Positions 42,579-50,553 of a stretch of DNA of 64,000 bases are shown here, in pieces. This DNA comes from UMGS692 sp963653425. Its GTDB lineage: Bacteria; Bacillota; Clostridia; Christensenellales; CAG-314. Under the pieces are notes generated by a model. It had not been told where the DNA came from and made no database searches. It worked only from the letters and a program-made list of their open reading frames with translations. The stretch is taken from the NCBI GenBank assembly GCA_963653425.1, contig CAVJWC010000002.1:124001-188000 (forward strand), in the 5' to 3' direction. How positions within the stretch are numbered: position 1 is the stretch's first letter; each line of letters starts with the position of its first letter. The position numbers and the translations under genes were made by a program.

Positions 42579-42774
42579 CTTTCTTCTCACGAAGAAAGCA
42601 GCAAAAAAAGCTTCTTTTTCCGTTCTTTCTTGAAAGAAGAACCAAAGAACTTCGCAACTTTCTGGTTGGGAAAGCTCAACAAAGAACTTCAATATGGGGA
42701 TAATGAAAGTTTCTTTGCTTACTTTCTTTTCTTAAAGAAAGTAAGTTAAATGGGAAGCTCAACAAAGAACTTCA
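42579..42774. repeat. Cluster of CTTTCTT hairpins with a 20-base direct repeat
   Basis: Three successive hairpins share the same theme: CTTTCTTC/GAAGAAAG (42579-42598), TTCTTTC/GAAAGAA (about 42623-42638) and CTTACTTTCTTT/AAAGAAAGTAAG (42718-42745, perfect 12-bp stem, TCTT loop). The word AAGCTCAACAAAGAACTTCA occurs twice exactly, at 42672-42691 and 42755-42774. Non-coding; looks like a REP-type or mobile palindromic element. Confidence 0.65.
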
Positions 42775-42830
42775 TTGTAATAAGACAAGTCGAGAGACGA
42801 ACAAATTTCAACAAAAAAACAATGCGCAAA

Positions 42831-42878
42831 CAGTCTGTAATTGCAAATAAATCCGTAATTACAGACTGTCTTTTTTTT
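42831..42878 (+). terminator. Strong terminator before the spoIVFA-like gene
   Basis: CAGTCTGTAATT/AATTACAGACTG perfect 12-bp stem with a 14-base loop, then TC and eight T. It probably ends the rnj-trmR transcript, 270 bases after trmR. Confidence 0.8.
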
Positions 42879-42988
42879 ACGGAAAACGTTTACTCTTTCT
42901 TTGTTACCCTCAAAAGCTTTTTCCCTATAAATTAAGTCTACTTTGCGTTTTTTGCGCATATTATTGAACAAACGAAGGGAGGTGGCTC

Positions 42989-44365
42989 ATGGGTAGCAGT
43001 GACAGATTCGATTTTGCGGAGTTTTTCGGTTTCGGCAACAAAAACGACGTTTCCGACGATAAAAACGGCAACAAAAACGACGTTTCGGATAACAAAGCCG
43101 ATAACAAAAACGATTGTAAAAAAGGCACGTCGGACGACAGAAACGGTAACAAAAACGACGTTTCCGACAACAGGAACGGCGATAAAACCGATTGCAAACA
43201 CGCGGAAACTTACATAGAACGGGAAACGTTCTCGGGTGAAAACGAAAGCAAAGTTTCAAAAAAAGAGCAAAGCGCGACTTACGGTAGCGGTTACTCGGGT
43301 AAAGAGGTTTTCGGAAAAGACGAAGTTTCTTTCGTGAAGCTCGGAGAGAGTAAAAATTCCGAAGAAAGACGGGAAGGAGAGAGGTTCTCCGACGGAAAGC
43401 CTGAAGAAAAGAGGTTTTCCGACGGAAATTCCGTAGAGCGTAAAGTTTTCGGCGGAAAATTTGAAGAAGAAAAGGCTTATTCGGGAATGCGGGAAGATAG
43501 CTTAAAAAGTGGCGAAAAGACTGAGTTTTACGGCAAAAATCAGCGAAATACGACGTGTGGCGGCAGGGCGTACGGCGACGTGGTTGCGCTTGGCGAAGAT
43601 AGTTCGGCGGGCAGGATTTTAGCCAAAGAGGGCGCGAGCAGTATTTACGGTAGCGGAGTTAACGTTGCGGTTGAGAACGATTGGCTCGAACTTTCTTACG
43701 TCCAAAGAAAGTACGGCAAGACCGGGAATTCCGAAGAAAACGATAAGGAAAGCGGTGAATTTCGGGAAGAAAAAGGCGTTTACGGCGAGAAAAACGAAAA
43801 CGACGAGAGCGAAAAAGCCGAAGAAAGCAATTGCGAAGAAAATGCGGGCGCGAAGATAGGCAGAGGGGCAAAGAATATAGGCAAAAGGCTCGGAAAGCGA
43901 GGAATATTGGCGGCTTCGCTTGCGTTAATTATAATTCTTGCGGCGTTTTGCGCCTTTTCATTCGGCGGAGCGGACGCTACCGAGTGGTGGACGGCGGTAA
44001 AAAAGCAGGCTCTCGGGGTTTTCGGGATAAACGCCAAGGAAAACAAACTCGTGCTTTCGGCGATAAGTACGGTAGGAAGCGTGGACGGAGGCGATATAGT
44101 CATAAACGGCGGAACGCTTGCCGTGGCTTTGGTGGGCGGAAAGGTAAAAACCGTCACCGACTCTTCCGTTACCGTGGAATTCGACGCCGACACCGAAATA
44201 GTTTACGGCTTGCTTAAAGACGTAAAGGTAATTTCCGGTCAGGTTTTGTCCTGCTACGATATTCTGGGCTACTACGACGAATCTTACGTCGTGAACGTGA
44301 TTTCCAAAGGAAAAAAAGTAGAGAACGTCGCCGTTATCGGCAATTCCATCGTATGGGAAGTATAA
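42989..44365 (+). CDS. SpoIVFA-like membrane protein with long repetitive hydrophilic N-terminus
   Basis: 458 residues. Residues about 10-305 are hydrophilic and repetitive: a first block of GNKNDVSD-type units (about 15-70), then units resembling EERFSDGKPEE and ERKVFGGKFEE (about 120-170). One transmembrane helix (about 307-325) is followed by a degenerate M23/LytM-like domain (about 355-450: DGGDIVINGG, SVTVEFDADTEIVYGLL, KDVKVISGQ) without the zinc ligands. The next gene encodes a SpoIVFB-like protease, and SpoIVFA has the same topology (one helix, inactive LytM domain), so the identity is inferred from domain plus context. SpoIVFA is normally about 260 residues; the extra N-terminus is unusual. 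AGGGAGGTG precedes the ATG. Confidence 0.72.
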   Translation: MGSSDRFDFAEFFGFGNKNDVSDDKNGNKNDVSDNKADNKNDCKKGTSDDRNGNKNDVSDNRNGDKTDCKHAETYIERETFSGENESKVSKKEQSATYGSGYSGKEVFGKDEVSFVKLGESKNSEERREGERFSDGKPEEKRFSDGNSVERKVFGGKFEEEKAYSGMREDSLKSGEKTEFYGKNQRNTTCGGRAYGDVVALGEDSSAGRILAKEGASSIYGSGVNVAVENDWLELSYVQRKYGKTGNSEENDKESGEFREEKGVYGEKNENDESEKAEESNCEENAGAKIGRGAKNIGKRLGKRGILAASLALIIILAAFCAFSFGGADATEWWTAVKKQALGVFGINAKENKLVLSAISTVGSVDGGDIVINGGTLAVALVGGKVKTVTDSSVTVEFDADTEIVYGLLKDVKVISGQVLSCYDILGYYDESYVVNVISKGKKVENVAVIGNSIVWEV

Positions 44366-44454
44366 AGCTTCGACTTTCCGAAAGCGTAGAACCTTGACCT
44401 GTGGAAAGTCGGAACTTGTTTTGCGGAATGTAAAAAGCTTGATTTTTACGGCTT

Positions 44455-45327
44455 ATGAAAAACGGGAATATGAAAATAAGTTTCTCGCCCACGCTTCTTC
44501 TTTATCTTATTTTCGCGTTGGGGCTGGGCGAATGGAAACGAGCCATAGCTTATATTTTGACGGTTTTTATGCACGAAGTCACCCATTACGCGGTTGCGAC
44601 GAAGCGCGGTTATCTTTGTCAAAGGCTGGAAATTTCCCTTTGCGGAGCCGTTCTTTACGGTGATTTCGAAGTTATGGGAAGGCGTGACGAACTTTTCGTT
44701 GCGCTTTCCGCACCTCTTCTCAACGCAGTCGTTGCGCTCGGGTTTACCGCATTGTGGTGGATTTTTCCGATAAGTTACGTCTGGACGGAGGAACTCGTTT
44801 TTGCAAACTTCGGAATGGCTTTCTGTAATCTTTTCCCCTGTTATCCCTTGGACGGCGGAAGGGCGGTTTTTGCGGTAATGCGGGCTAAGTTCGGCGGAAA
44901 GAAAGCTTTTTCGGTTCTGAGAAGAAACAACGTCGTTTTCGGCGTGATAAGCGCGGTCATATTTGCGGTTACGGCTTTTTCGGGGAAAGTCAATTTCAGC
45001 GCGGGAATGTTCGGGCTTTGTCTTTTGTGGGACGGAACGCTCGGAAAACAAATCAAAAACGTTTATTGCCGTAAAACCTTTTGCGACTATAAAGAAAAGC
45101 TGTTAAAAGGCGCGGAAACTGCGATTCTTTCCTTCGACAGCTCGGTTTCGCTCTATTCGGCGTATAAAGAATGCGGATTCGGCAAGCTCTGGCTTATAGA
45201 TATATACTCGTCGGGCAAAAAAGCCGTTACCGTTACCGTTTTCGAGCTTGAAAAGGCTCTTTTCTCCGCTCCCGCAGGAACGAAACTCGACGTCTTTTTA
45301 TCTGAATCCAACGAACGTCGTCATTAG
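44455..45327 (+). CDS. spoIVFB: SpoIVFB-like intramembrane metalloprotease (M50)
   Basis: 290 residues. Zinc motif HEVTH at 40-44 in the first helix pair and the second catalytic motif NLFPCYPLDGGR (Asp133) in a later helix identify an S2P/M50 protease. In Bacillus SpoIVFB cleaves pro-sigma-K in the mother cell under control of SpoIVFA and BofA. The C-terminal soluble part (about 185-285) may be the degenerate CBS-like domain of this family. It lies 89 bases after the SpoIVFA-like gene. The ribosome binding site is weak; a second ATG 15 bases on is possible. Confidence 0.87.
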   Translation: MKNGNMKISFSPTLLLYLIFALGLGEWKRAIAYILTVFMHEVTHYAVATKRGYLCQRLEISLCGAVLYGDFEVMGRRDELFVALSAPLLNAVVALGFTALWWIFPISYVWTEELVFANFGMAFCNLFPCYPLDGGRAVFAVMRAKFGGKKAFSVLRRNNVVFGVISAVIFAVTAFSGKVNFSAGMFGLCLLWDGTLGKQIKNVYCRKTFCDYKEKLLKGAETAILSFDSSVSLYSAYKECGFGKLWLIDIYSSGKKAVTVTVFELEKALFSAPAGTKLDVFLSESNERRH

Positions 45328-45391
45328 CAAAAACAAACGAACGCCGTTCTTAATAAAAGAGGTAAAAACATAAAAAAAGTAAAAACAGGCT

Positions 45392-45440
45392 CACGTTCGT
45401 TATCGCAGATAACCGCAGTAACCGCTTTTTATTCGATAAA
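45392..45440 (-). repeat. Dispersed intergenic repeat, second module, copy E (inverted)
   Basis: Reverse complement contains GAATAAAAAGCGGTTACTGC and GATAACGAACGTG, close to the second module of copies A and D. It lies between the convergent spoIVFB and degV genes. Confidence 0.6.
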
Positions 45441-45465
45441 AACAAGTAAAATGCCGTAATGCCTA

Positions 45466-45497
45466 AATAAAAAACCCGACGGTTTTTCGTCGGGTTT
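45466..45497 (-). terminator. Terminator of degV
   Basis: AAACCCGAC/GTCGGGTTT stem (45472-45480, 45489-45497) with an eight-base loop and, on the minus strand, a T run. Confidence 0.85.
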
Positions 45498-45515
45498 AAG
45501 AAATTCGCTTTTAAG

Positions 45516-46382
45516 TTATCTGCTCTTTGCGTGGAAGATAATACCCAGCGTACCGGGACCGCAGTGCGTGCCGATAACCGGACCTACCAACTGAATGTGA
45601 ACGTTTGCTTTTGGGTGAGTTTTAAGGATATTCGCTTTGAGAATTTCCGCGTCGTCTTTTCTGTCGGCTTCCATAAGCCAGACGTCGTAATTATCCGTAT
45701 CGTCGCAGTATTCTTCGAAGCGGTCGGTAAGATAAGAAATGACTTTCTTGGCTCCCTTAATCTTGTCTACGTTTTCGATAATGCCCTTGTCGGTTATTTT
45801 AAGAACGGGTTTTATGCCTAAAAGAGAACCGAACGTGGCTGCCGTGGAAGAAATTCTTCCTCCCCTTTTAAGGTGGTGAAGGTCGTCCACTACGAACATA
45901 GTGTAGACTCTGTTTTTAAGTTCGTTCAGATAAGCTACCGTTTCTTCGATGTTACCTCCGCATTGATTGAACTTCTTTGCTCCGTAGTACTGCATGAATC
46001 CCGTTCCCATAGAAATGGAATCGGTATCGAAACGCGTGAACTTCACGTTCGGGTACTTTGCTTTAAGTTCGCCGAGTGCGGTTTCCATATGCGTGAAAGT
46101 CGCGCTGAAATGAGAACCGAAAGATATGTAAAGAATATCTTCGCCCTTTTTGAAGTAAGGTTCGAAATAACCTACGTAATCGTTGGCGTTAAGCGCGGCT
46201 GTGGTGGACGAACCGCCGTTTCTGAGTTTTTTGAAAAAGTCGGCGTAATCTATTTCTCTTCCGCCGTCGTCGTAATATTCGACGCCGTTTAACGTGTAGG
46301 GCATACGAATAACGTTTGCTTTTACCTCATCTGCCAAGTCAAATCTCAATTCGCCGTCGGTATCGATAAATAAAACACTCAT
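45516..46382 (-). CDS. DegV family fatty-acid-binding protein
   Basis: 288 residues from the ATG at 46382, chosen for its AGAGGGA ribosome binding site; a longer frame lacks one. DegV proteins bind a fatty acid between two domains, and in several Firmicutes related FakB proteins present it to the kinase FakA. Motifs SSTTAALN, YISFGSHFSATFTH, DTDSISMGTGF, DDLHHLKRGGRIS and the C-terminal GPVIGTHCGPGTLGI are typical. Which role it has cannot be read here; no fakA is nearby. It has its own promoter and terminator. Confidence 0.92.
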   Translation of the reverse strand: MSVLFIDTDGELRFDLADEVKANVIRMPYTLNGVEYYDDGGREIDYADFFKKLRNGGSSTTAALNANDYVGYFEPYFKKGEDILYISFGSHFSATFTHMETALGELKAKYPNVKFTRFDTDSISMGTGFMQYYGAKKFNQCGGNIEETVAYLNELKNRVYTMFVVDDLHHLKRGGRISSTAATFGSLLGIKPVLKITDKGIIENVDKIKGAKKVISYLTDRFEEYCDDTDNYDVWLMEADRKDDAEILKANILKTHPKANVHIQLVGPVIGTHCGPGTLGIIFHAKSR

Positions 46383-46441
46383 AATAAATCCCTCTTGACC
46401 GAATACGATATTTTGCATAAAGGTTTCTTGTATGCAACTAC

Positions 46442-46470
46442 ATTATATAGTATTTTACCGTTTTGCGCAA
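46442..46470 (-). promoter_or_regulatory. Promoter of degV
   Basis: Minus strand TTGCGC (46470-46465), 17-base spacer, TATAAT (46447-46442). Confidence 0.75.
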
Positions 46471-46630
46471 CCCATTATTAACAAAAAATGAAAAACCGAC
46501 TATTGCGTGTAAAATATGAACGGAATATGAATTAAAATGATGGTTTCGGGTGAGTTTATCATATCCATATAGTGAAATAGTTTGTAAAAATGAACCTATG
46601 CTCGGCGTATGACAAAAAAGGAGAGAGAAA

Positions 46631-46897
46631 ATGACTTCGTTTGAAAGGGATATGATTAAGTTAAGCGGAAAGGAAGCGGTCGCTTTGACTCTCGGTACGA
46701 AAATAACCTTTTTCGGTCGGGATACCGTTATAGTCGAAGGACATACCGGGATAAAAAAGCTTTCGGACGAATTCATAACGCTTTCCGTAAGAAAAAAGAG
46801 CGTGGAAATTCACGGCGAAAAACTAAGACTTATACACCTTTCGAAAGGACTTGCCGTTATAGGCGGAAAAATAGACGGAGTTAACTGGACGGAGTAG
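46631..46897 (+). CDS. yqfC: Sporulation protein YqfC
   Basis: 88 residues of the YabP/YqfC family. The pattern FGRDTVIVEGHTGIKKLSDEFITL is characteristic. Family proteins are made in the mother cell early in sporulation and work with YqfD; in Bacillus they are controlled by sigma-E. AAAGGAGAG precedes the ATG. The next gene is yqfD and then phoH, the conserved order, but 186 bases of repeat-like spacer separate yqfC and yqfD here. I could not assign a sigma-E promoter with confidence. Confidence 0.85.
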   Translation: MTSFERDMIKLSGKEAVALTLGTKITFFGRDTVIVEGHTGIKKLSDEFITLSVRKKSVEIHGEKLRLIHLSKGLAVIGGKIDGVNWTE

Positions 46898-47060
46898 CCC
46901 GAAAGACCGATTGAACGACAAATCGCAGAGAGTAACCCGAAAGAGCTTTGGCAAATAGCCCGAAAGGACTATTAAACGCATTAAAAAGCCCGATTAAAAG
47001 GCGATTGAAGGACTAATTAAACGCATTCGAAAGACCGATTAAAAAGGCTTGGTTCTCGTT
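46898..47060. repeat. Degenerate CCCGAAAGA / CGATTAAA repeats between yqfC and yqfD
   Basis: Words CCCGAAAGACCGATTGAA, CCCGAAAGAGCTTTGG, CCCGAAAGGACTATTAAACGC, GACTAATTAAACGCATTCG and AAAGACCGATTAAAA recur about every 25-40 bases. Non-coding spacer inside a normally tight operon. Confidence 0.65.
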
Positions 47061-47083
47061 TCGGCCGAAAGGGAGGAAGATTT

Positions 47084-48199
47084 ATGGTAAGAGTCGAGAT
47101 AAAGGGATATAATCACGAACTTCTGCTGAGTGAGCTTGCGCGAAGAAAAATCGACGTTTTTGACGTAAAAAAAGAAAAAAATCGCCTTGTCGTTACGTTT
47201 TCTCAGAGAAACCTGCCCGCATTGATTGATTTATGCGAAAAATTATGTTATACTCTCGGTGAACCCGTTGCCGTAGGGCGCAAAAAACGCCTTGAAAGTC
47301 TTAAACGCAATTCGGTTTTAGTTATAGGGATAGTTCTTGCCGTTATTTCCTGCGTGATTTTTTCGTGTAAAATCGGCAACGTCACTCTTGCGGACGGCGG
47401 AGGACTGGTTTCGGCGGAAGAAATAAAGAGTATGCTTGCCGAGTACGGCGTAAAAACGGGAGAACTTTTAAGTTCGGTCAATACCGATTACCTTGAAAAT
47501 CAGCTTTCCGTGCGTATAAAAGACGCGGAATACGTTCTTATTTCGAGAAAGGGCAGAGACATTACGGTTACCGTGACCGCAAGAAGCAAACCCATAGAGC
47601 AGAAAGACGAACGGTTCGATATAGTCGCCGTTAAAGACGGAACTGTCACAAAAGTCGTCGTTATCGTAGGAACGCCCGTAGTCAAAGTCGGCGATAAAGT
47701 TACCGCGGGGCAGGTTCTTATAAAAGGGCAGTTGACCTACGCCGACGGAAGCACAGCCAAAGTAAAGGCGCAGGGAAGAGTTTACGCGGAAGCCTCGGTA
47801 AGTCGGGACGCGGTTTTTATCGATCGGCGGGAAACCTTCGTTCTTACGGGCGAAAGTATGACTCTTACCGAACACGAGATTTTCGGGTACAGAGTAAAGT
47901 CAAAGAAAACCGTTCCTTTCGGATTTTACGAAAAAGTAGAGTACGTGACTATTCTTACGCCTGCGCCCGTAAAGCGGATAAGAGTTATTTATAACGAGCT
48001 TAAAAAGACTTTGGTTGACGTTAAGTACGAAGAAGTCAGGGACGAACTTATAAAGAGAGCTTTGGAACTTGCCGAAAGCTCGGCGGATTTCGAAATAACG
48101 GAAAGGATTACCGAAGAACTTACGGATAACGAAGGCGGAAAGGAAATTCGTTTCGTGCGCGCGACCGTCAAAGGCAACATTCTCGTTTCGGACGGGTAA
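47084..48199 (+). CDS. yqfD: Sporulation protein YqfD
   Basis: 371 residues. A basic N-terminal cytoplasmic domain with VRVEIKGYNHELLLSELARRKI, one transmembrane helix (about 75-95), then a long extracytoplasmic region of beta-rich type (IKSMLAEYGVKTGELLSSV, DGTVTKVVVIVGTPVVKVGDKVTAGQVLIKG) that recalls barrel-sandwich folds. This matches YqfD (SpoIV-stage protein in Clostridia). GGGAGG precedes the ATG by eight bases. phoH follows after about 115 bases. Confidence 0.92.
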   Translation: MVRVEIKGYNHELLLSELARRKIDVFDVKKEKNRLVVTFSQRNLPALIDLCEKLCYTLGEPVAVGRKKRLESLKRNSVLVIGIVLAVISCVIFSCKIGNVTLADGGGLVSAEEIKSMLAEYGVKTGELLSSVNTDYLENQLSVRIKDAEYVLISRKGRDITVTVTARSKPIEQKDERFDIVAVKDGTVTKVVVIVGTPVVKVGDKVTAGQVLIKGQLTYADGSTAKVKAQGRVYAEASVSRDAVFIDRRETFVLTGESMTLTEHEIFGYRVKSKKTVPFGFYEKVEYVTILTPAPVKRIRVIYNELKKTLVDVKYEEVRDELIKRALELAESSADFEITERITEELTDNEGGKEIRFVRATVKGNILVSDG

Positions 48200-48315
48200 G
48201 GCGTAAACGGACGGCGTTATAAAAGGGCGTATAACGGCGGTATAAACGAAACGAAAAGACATTACGGCAGGCAAAGAAGAATAAAAGCGAGCGGTTTTTA
48301 CCGCAGAAGGGGAAT

Positions 48316-49296
48316 ATGGAAGACAACAGAATAACCAGAACTATATCCGTGCCGTCGATAGACGTTCTCGTAAAACTTTTCGGAACGTTCGACGAGAATA
48401 TTAAAGTAATCACTTCGGAATTTGACGTAAGTATAATCAATCAGGGCGGAAACACGCAGATTATAGGCACCAAAGAAAACGTCGAACAGGCTTATATCGT
48501 TATGGAAAAGCTTATTTCTTTCATAATGAACGGAGAGAATATAGATTCGGGAAGAACGACTTATATATGCGCCTGCGCAAAGGAAGGAAGACTCGACGAA
48601 ATCGATCAGCTTCTTCACGGAGTGGTTGCCGTTACCAACAGAGGAAAGGTAATAAAGAGCAAGACGGTAGGACAGAAGAAGTACGTTGACGCAATCAAAA
48701 AGACGACGATAACTTTCGGCGTAGGTCCCGCGGGTACGGGTAAAACCTATCTTGCGGTGGCTCTTGCGGTAAACGCTTTCAAAAACAAAGACGTGGACAA
48801 GATTATTTTGACCCGTCCGGCTGTCGAAGCGGGCGAAAAACTCGGTTTCCTCCCCGGCGACCTTCAGGAAAAGGTAAATCCGTATTTGAGACCTTTATAC
48901 GACGCTCTTGCGGAAATGCTCGGACAGGACAGTTACAACAAGCTTCTCGAAAAGGGTTCCATCGAAATAGCTCCGCTTGCCTATATGAGAGGAAGAACGT
49001 TAAATAACGCCTTTATTATCCTTGACGAAGCGCAGAACACCACGAGAGAACAGATGAAGATGTTTCTGACGAGACTGGGCGACGGCAGTAAAATGGTTAT
49101 AACGGGCGACCTTACGCAGATAGACCTTCCCGACGGAAAACAAAGCGGATTAAAGCACGCCGTTTCCGTTCTCAAAGAAGTGGAAGGAATATCAACCTGC
49201 TTTTTCAGCGAAAAGGACGTAGTGCGTCATCCGCTCGTTCAGGCAATAGTAAAGGCTTACGAAAAAGCCGAGAACAAGAATTTCAAAAAACAGTGA
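48316..49296 (+). CDS. phoH: PhoH family ATPase
   Basis: 326 residues. An N-terminal KH-like region (1-75) precedes an ATPase domain with Walker A GPAGTGKT (137-144), Walker B AFIILDEAQNTT and the motif GDLTQIDLP. PhoH proteins are RNA-associated NTPases; the precise role is not settled. In Bacillota the usual next gene is ybeY, which is absent here: a hydrolase gene follows instead. AAGGGG precedes the ATG. Confidence 0.95.
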   Translation: MEDNRITRTISVPSIDVLVKLFGTFDENIKVITSEFDVSIINQGGNTQIIGTKENVEQAYIVMEKLISFIMNGENIDSGRTTYICACAKEGRLDEIDQLLHGVVAVTNRGKVIKSKTVGQKKYVDAIKKTTITFGVGPAGTGKTYLAVALAVNAFKNKDVDKIILTRPAVEAGEKLGFLPGDLQEKVNPYLRPLYDALAEMLGQDSYNKLLEKGSIEIAPLAYMRGRTLNNAFIILDEAQNTTREQMKMFLTRLGDGSKMVITGDLTQIDLPDGKQSGLKHAVSVLKEVEGISTCFFSEKDVVRHPLVQAIVKAYEKAENKNFKKQ

Positions 49297-49335
49297 TAAA
49301 AGCCGTTTTTGCGGTTAAATTTGGGAGAGTACGAT

Positions 49336-50226
49336 ATGAAAAAAGATTATTTTATGGGAAAAGACGGACGCAGAACGGCGTTTTACACCTACGAAACTGA
49401 AAATCCGCGTATAGCTTTTCAGATGATTCACGGAATGGCGGAACATATCGGAAGGTATGAGAATTTCGCAAAGAAGCTCAGCGAGAACGGCATAATTTTC
49501 ATAGGTTCGGATTTGAGATGCCACGGCGAGAACTTCGACGACAAACTCGGATACGCAGAGGGCGACACCTGGAACGGCACTATTTCCGACCAGCTGATTC
49601 TGAACGAGCTGATTCACAAAAAGTACGGAATCAAAACCGTCGTATGCGGACACAGTTACGGAAGTTTTCTGACTCAGGCTCTTATAGAAAGAGGAATAAA
49701 AGCCGATATGTTTATATTGTCGGGCAGTTGCTTTATGAGCGGATTCGAGCCGAAGTTCGGTTCTTTCGTTGCCGACAGATACTCCGCAAAGGACAAGAAG
49801 CGCGTTCCCGATATGATACTTAACTTCACATTCGAGAGTTACAACAAAAAAGCGGGCGGAGAAGCGGCTTGGCTTTCGAGAGACCAAAAAGAAGTCGATA
49901 AGTACAACGCCGATCCTTTCTGCGGTTTCAAGTGTTCGGCTAACTTTTACTCCAACTTCTTCAGAGGTCTTAAGTCTCTTCACGCAAAAGACGCACTTAA
50001 TGGGTTTGACAAGAACATCCCCATAAGACTGTTTGCGGGAGACTCCGATCCCGTCGGAAAGAACGGTAAAGGCGTTAAAAAGCTCTACGATTACTATAGA
50101 TCTCAGGGTGTAAGAGACGTAGCCATGAAGCTTTACGAAGGCGGAAGACACGAAATTCTCAACGAAATCAATAAGGACGAAGTCACGTCGGACATTATCT
50201 CCGCAATCAACGAAGCCATAGGCTGA
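49336..50226 (+). CDS. Alpha/beta hydrolase, monoacylglycerol-lipase-like
   Basis: 296 residues from the ATG at 49336, preceded by GGGAGAG. The fold belongs to the serine aminopeptidase/Hydrolase_4 group: oxyanion-region motif IHGMAEHIGRY (31-41), nucleophile elbow GHSYGS (Ser107), acid AGDSDPVG and a C-terminal GGRHEIL histidine. It probably hydrolyses lipid or other esters. It follows phoH by 39 bases and may be co-transcribed with it. Confidence 0.9.
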   Translation: MKKDYFMGKDGRRTAFYTYETENPRIAFQMIHGMAEHIGRYENFAKKLSENGIIFIGSDLRCHGENFDDKLGYAEGDTWNGTISDQLILNELIHKKYGIKTVVCGHSYGSFLTQALIERGIKADMFILSGSCFMSGFEPKFGSFVADRYSAKDKKRVPDMILNFTFESYNKKAGGEAAWLSRDQKEVDKYNADPFCGFKCSANFYSNFFRGLKSLHAKDALNGFDKNIPIRLFAGDSDPVGKNGKGVKKLYDYYRSQGVRDVAMKLYEGGRHEILNEINKDEVTSDIISAINEAIG

Positions 50227-50326
50227 TTTTGAGACGGTTTTGTTGAACGTAAACGGGTCTTTAATCCGGAACGAGAGCGGTTTTTTGCGTATTATCCGCG
50301 ATTTACCGCAAATATACGAAAAACGC

Positions 50327-50355
50327 TTGACTTTTTTGTTTTTCGGTTATAGAAT
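50327..50355 (+). promoter_or_regulatory. Promoter of the thiamine transporter gene
   Basis: TTGACT (50327-50332), 17-base spacer, TAGAAT (50350-50355). It lies about 55 bases before the TPP riboswitch. Confidence 0.8.
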
Positions 50356-50410
50356 AGACGCATGCTTCGGTAGAAGCGTTTCGCGCGACGCGGATTACGG
50401 GAGCTGAAAA

Positions 50411-50487
50411 TTGGGGTGCTTTGCAGGGCAAGGCTGAGATCAAACCCGTTGAACCTGACCGGGTAATGCCGGTAGGGGATCATATGA
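50411..50487 (+). promoter_or_regulatory. TPP (THI-box) riboswitch
   Basis: The conserved elements are in order: GGGGTGC, then GGCTGAGA, ACCCGTTGAACCTGA, CCGGGTAATGCCGG and TAGGGGA. Thiamine pyrophosphate binding is expected to favour the terminator directly downstream (50497-50526) and so stop transcription of the transporter gene. Confidence 0.95.
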
Positions 50488-50496
50488 GTTTTCTTG

Positions 50497-50526
50497 AAAG
50501 TACCCCCAAAGGGGTACTTTTTTTTG
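50497..50526 (+). terminator. Riboswitch-controlled terminator
   Basis: AAAGTACCCC/GGGGTACTTT 10-bp stem, CAAA loop, then a T run, ten bases after the aptamer and 28 before the gene. Confidence 0.92.
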
Positions 50527-50553
50527 TCTCACGGCACCGAAAGGAGCTAAAAA

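Noticed and set aside
46560..46620. Sigma-E promoter for yqfC
   Set aside because: CATAT-like words occur, but no pair of -35 and -10 boxes had a convincing spacing.
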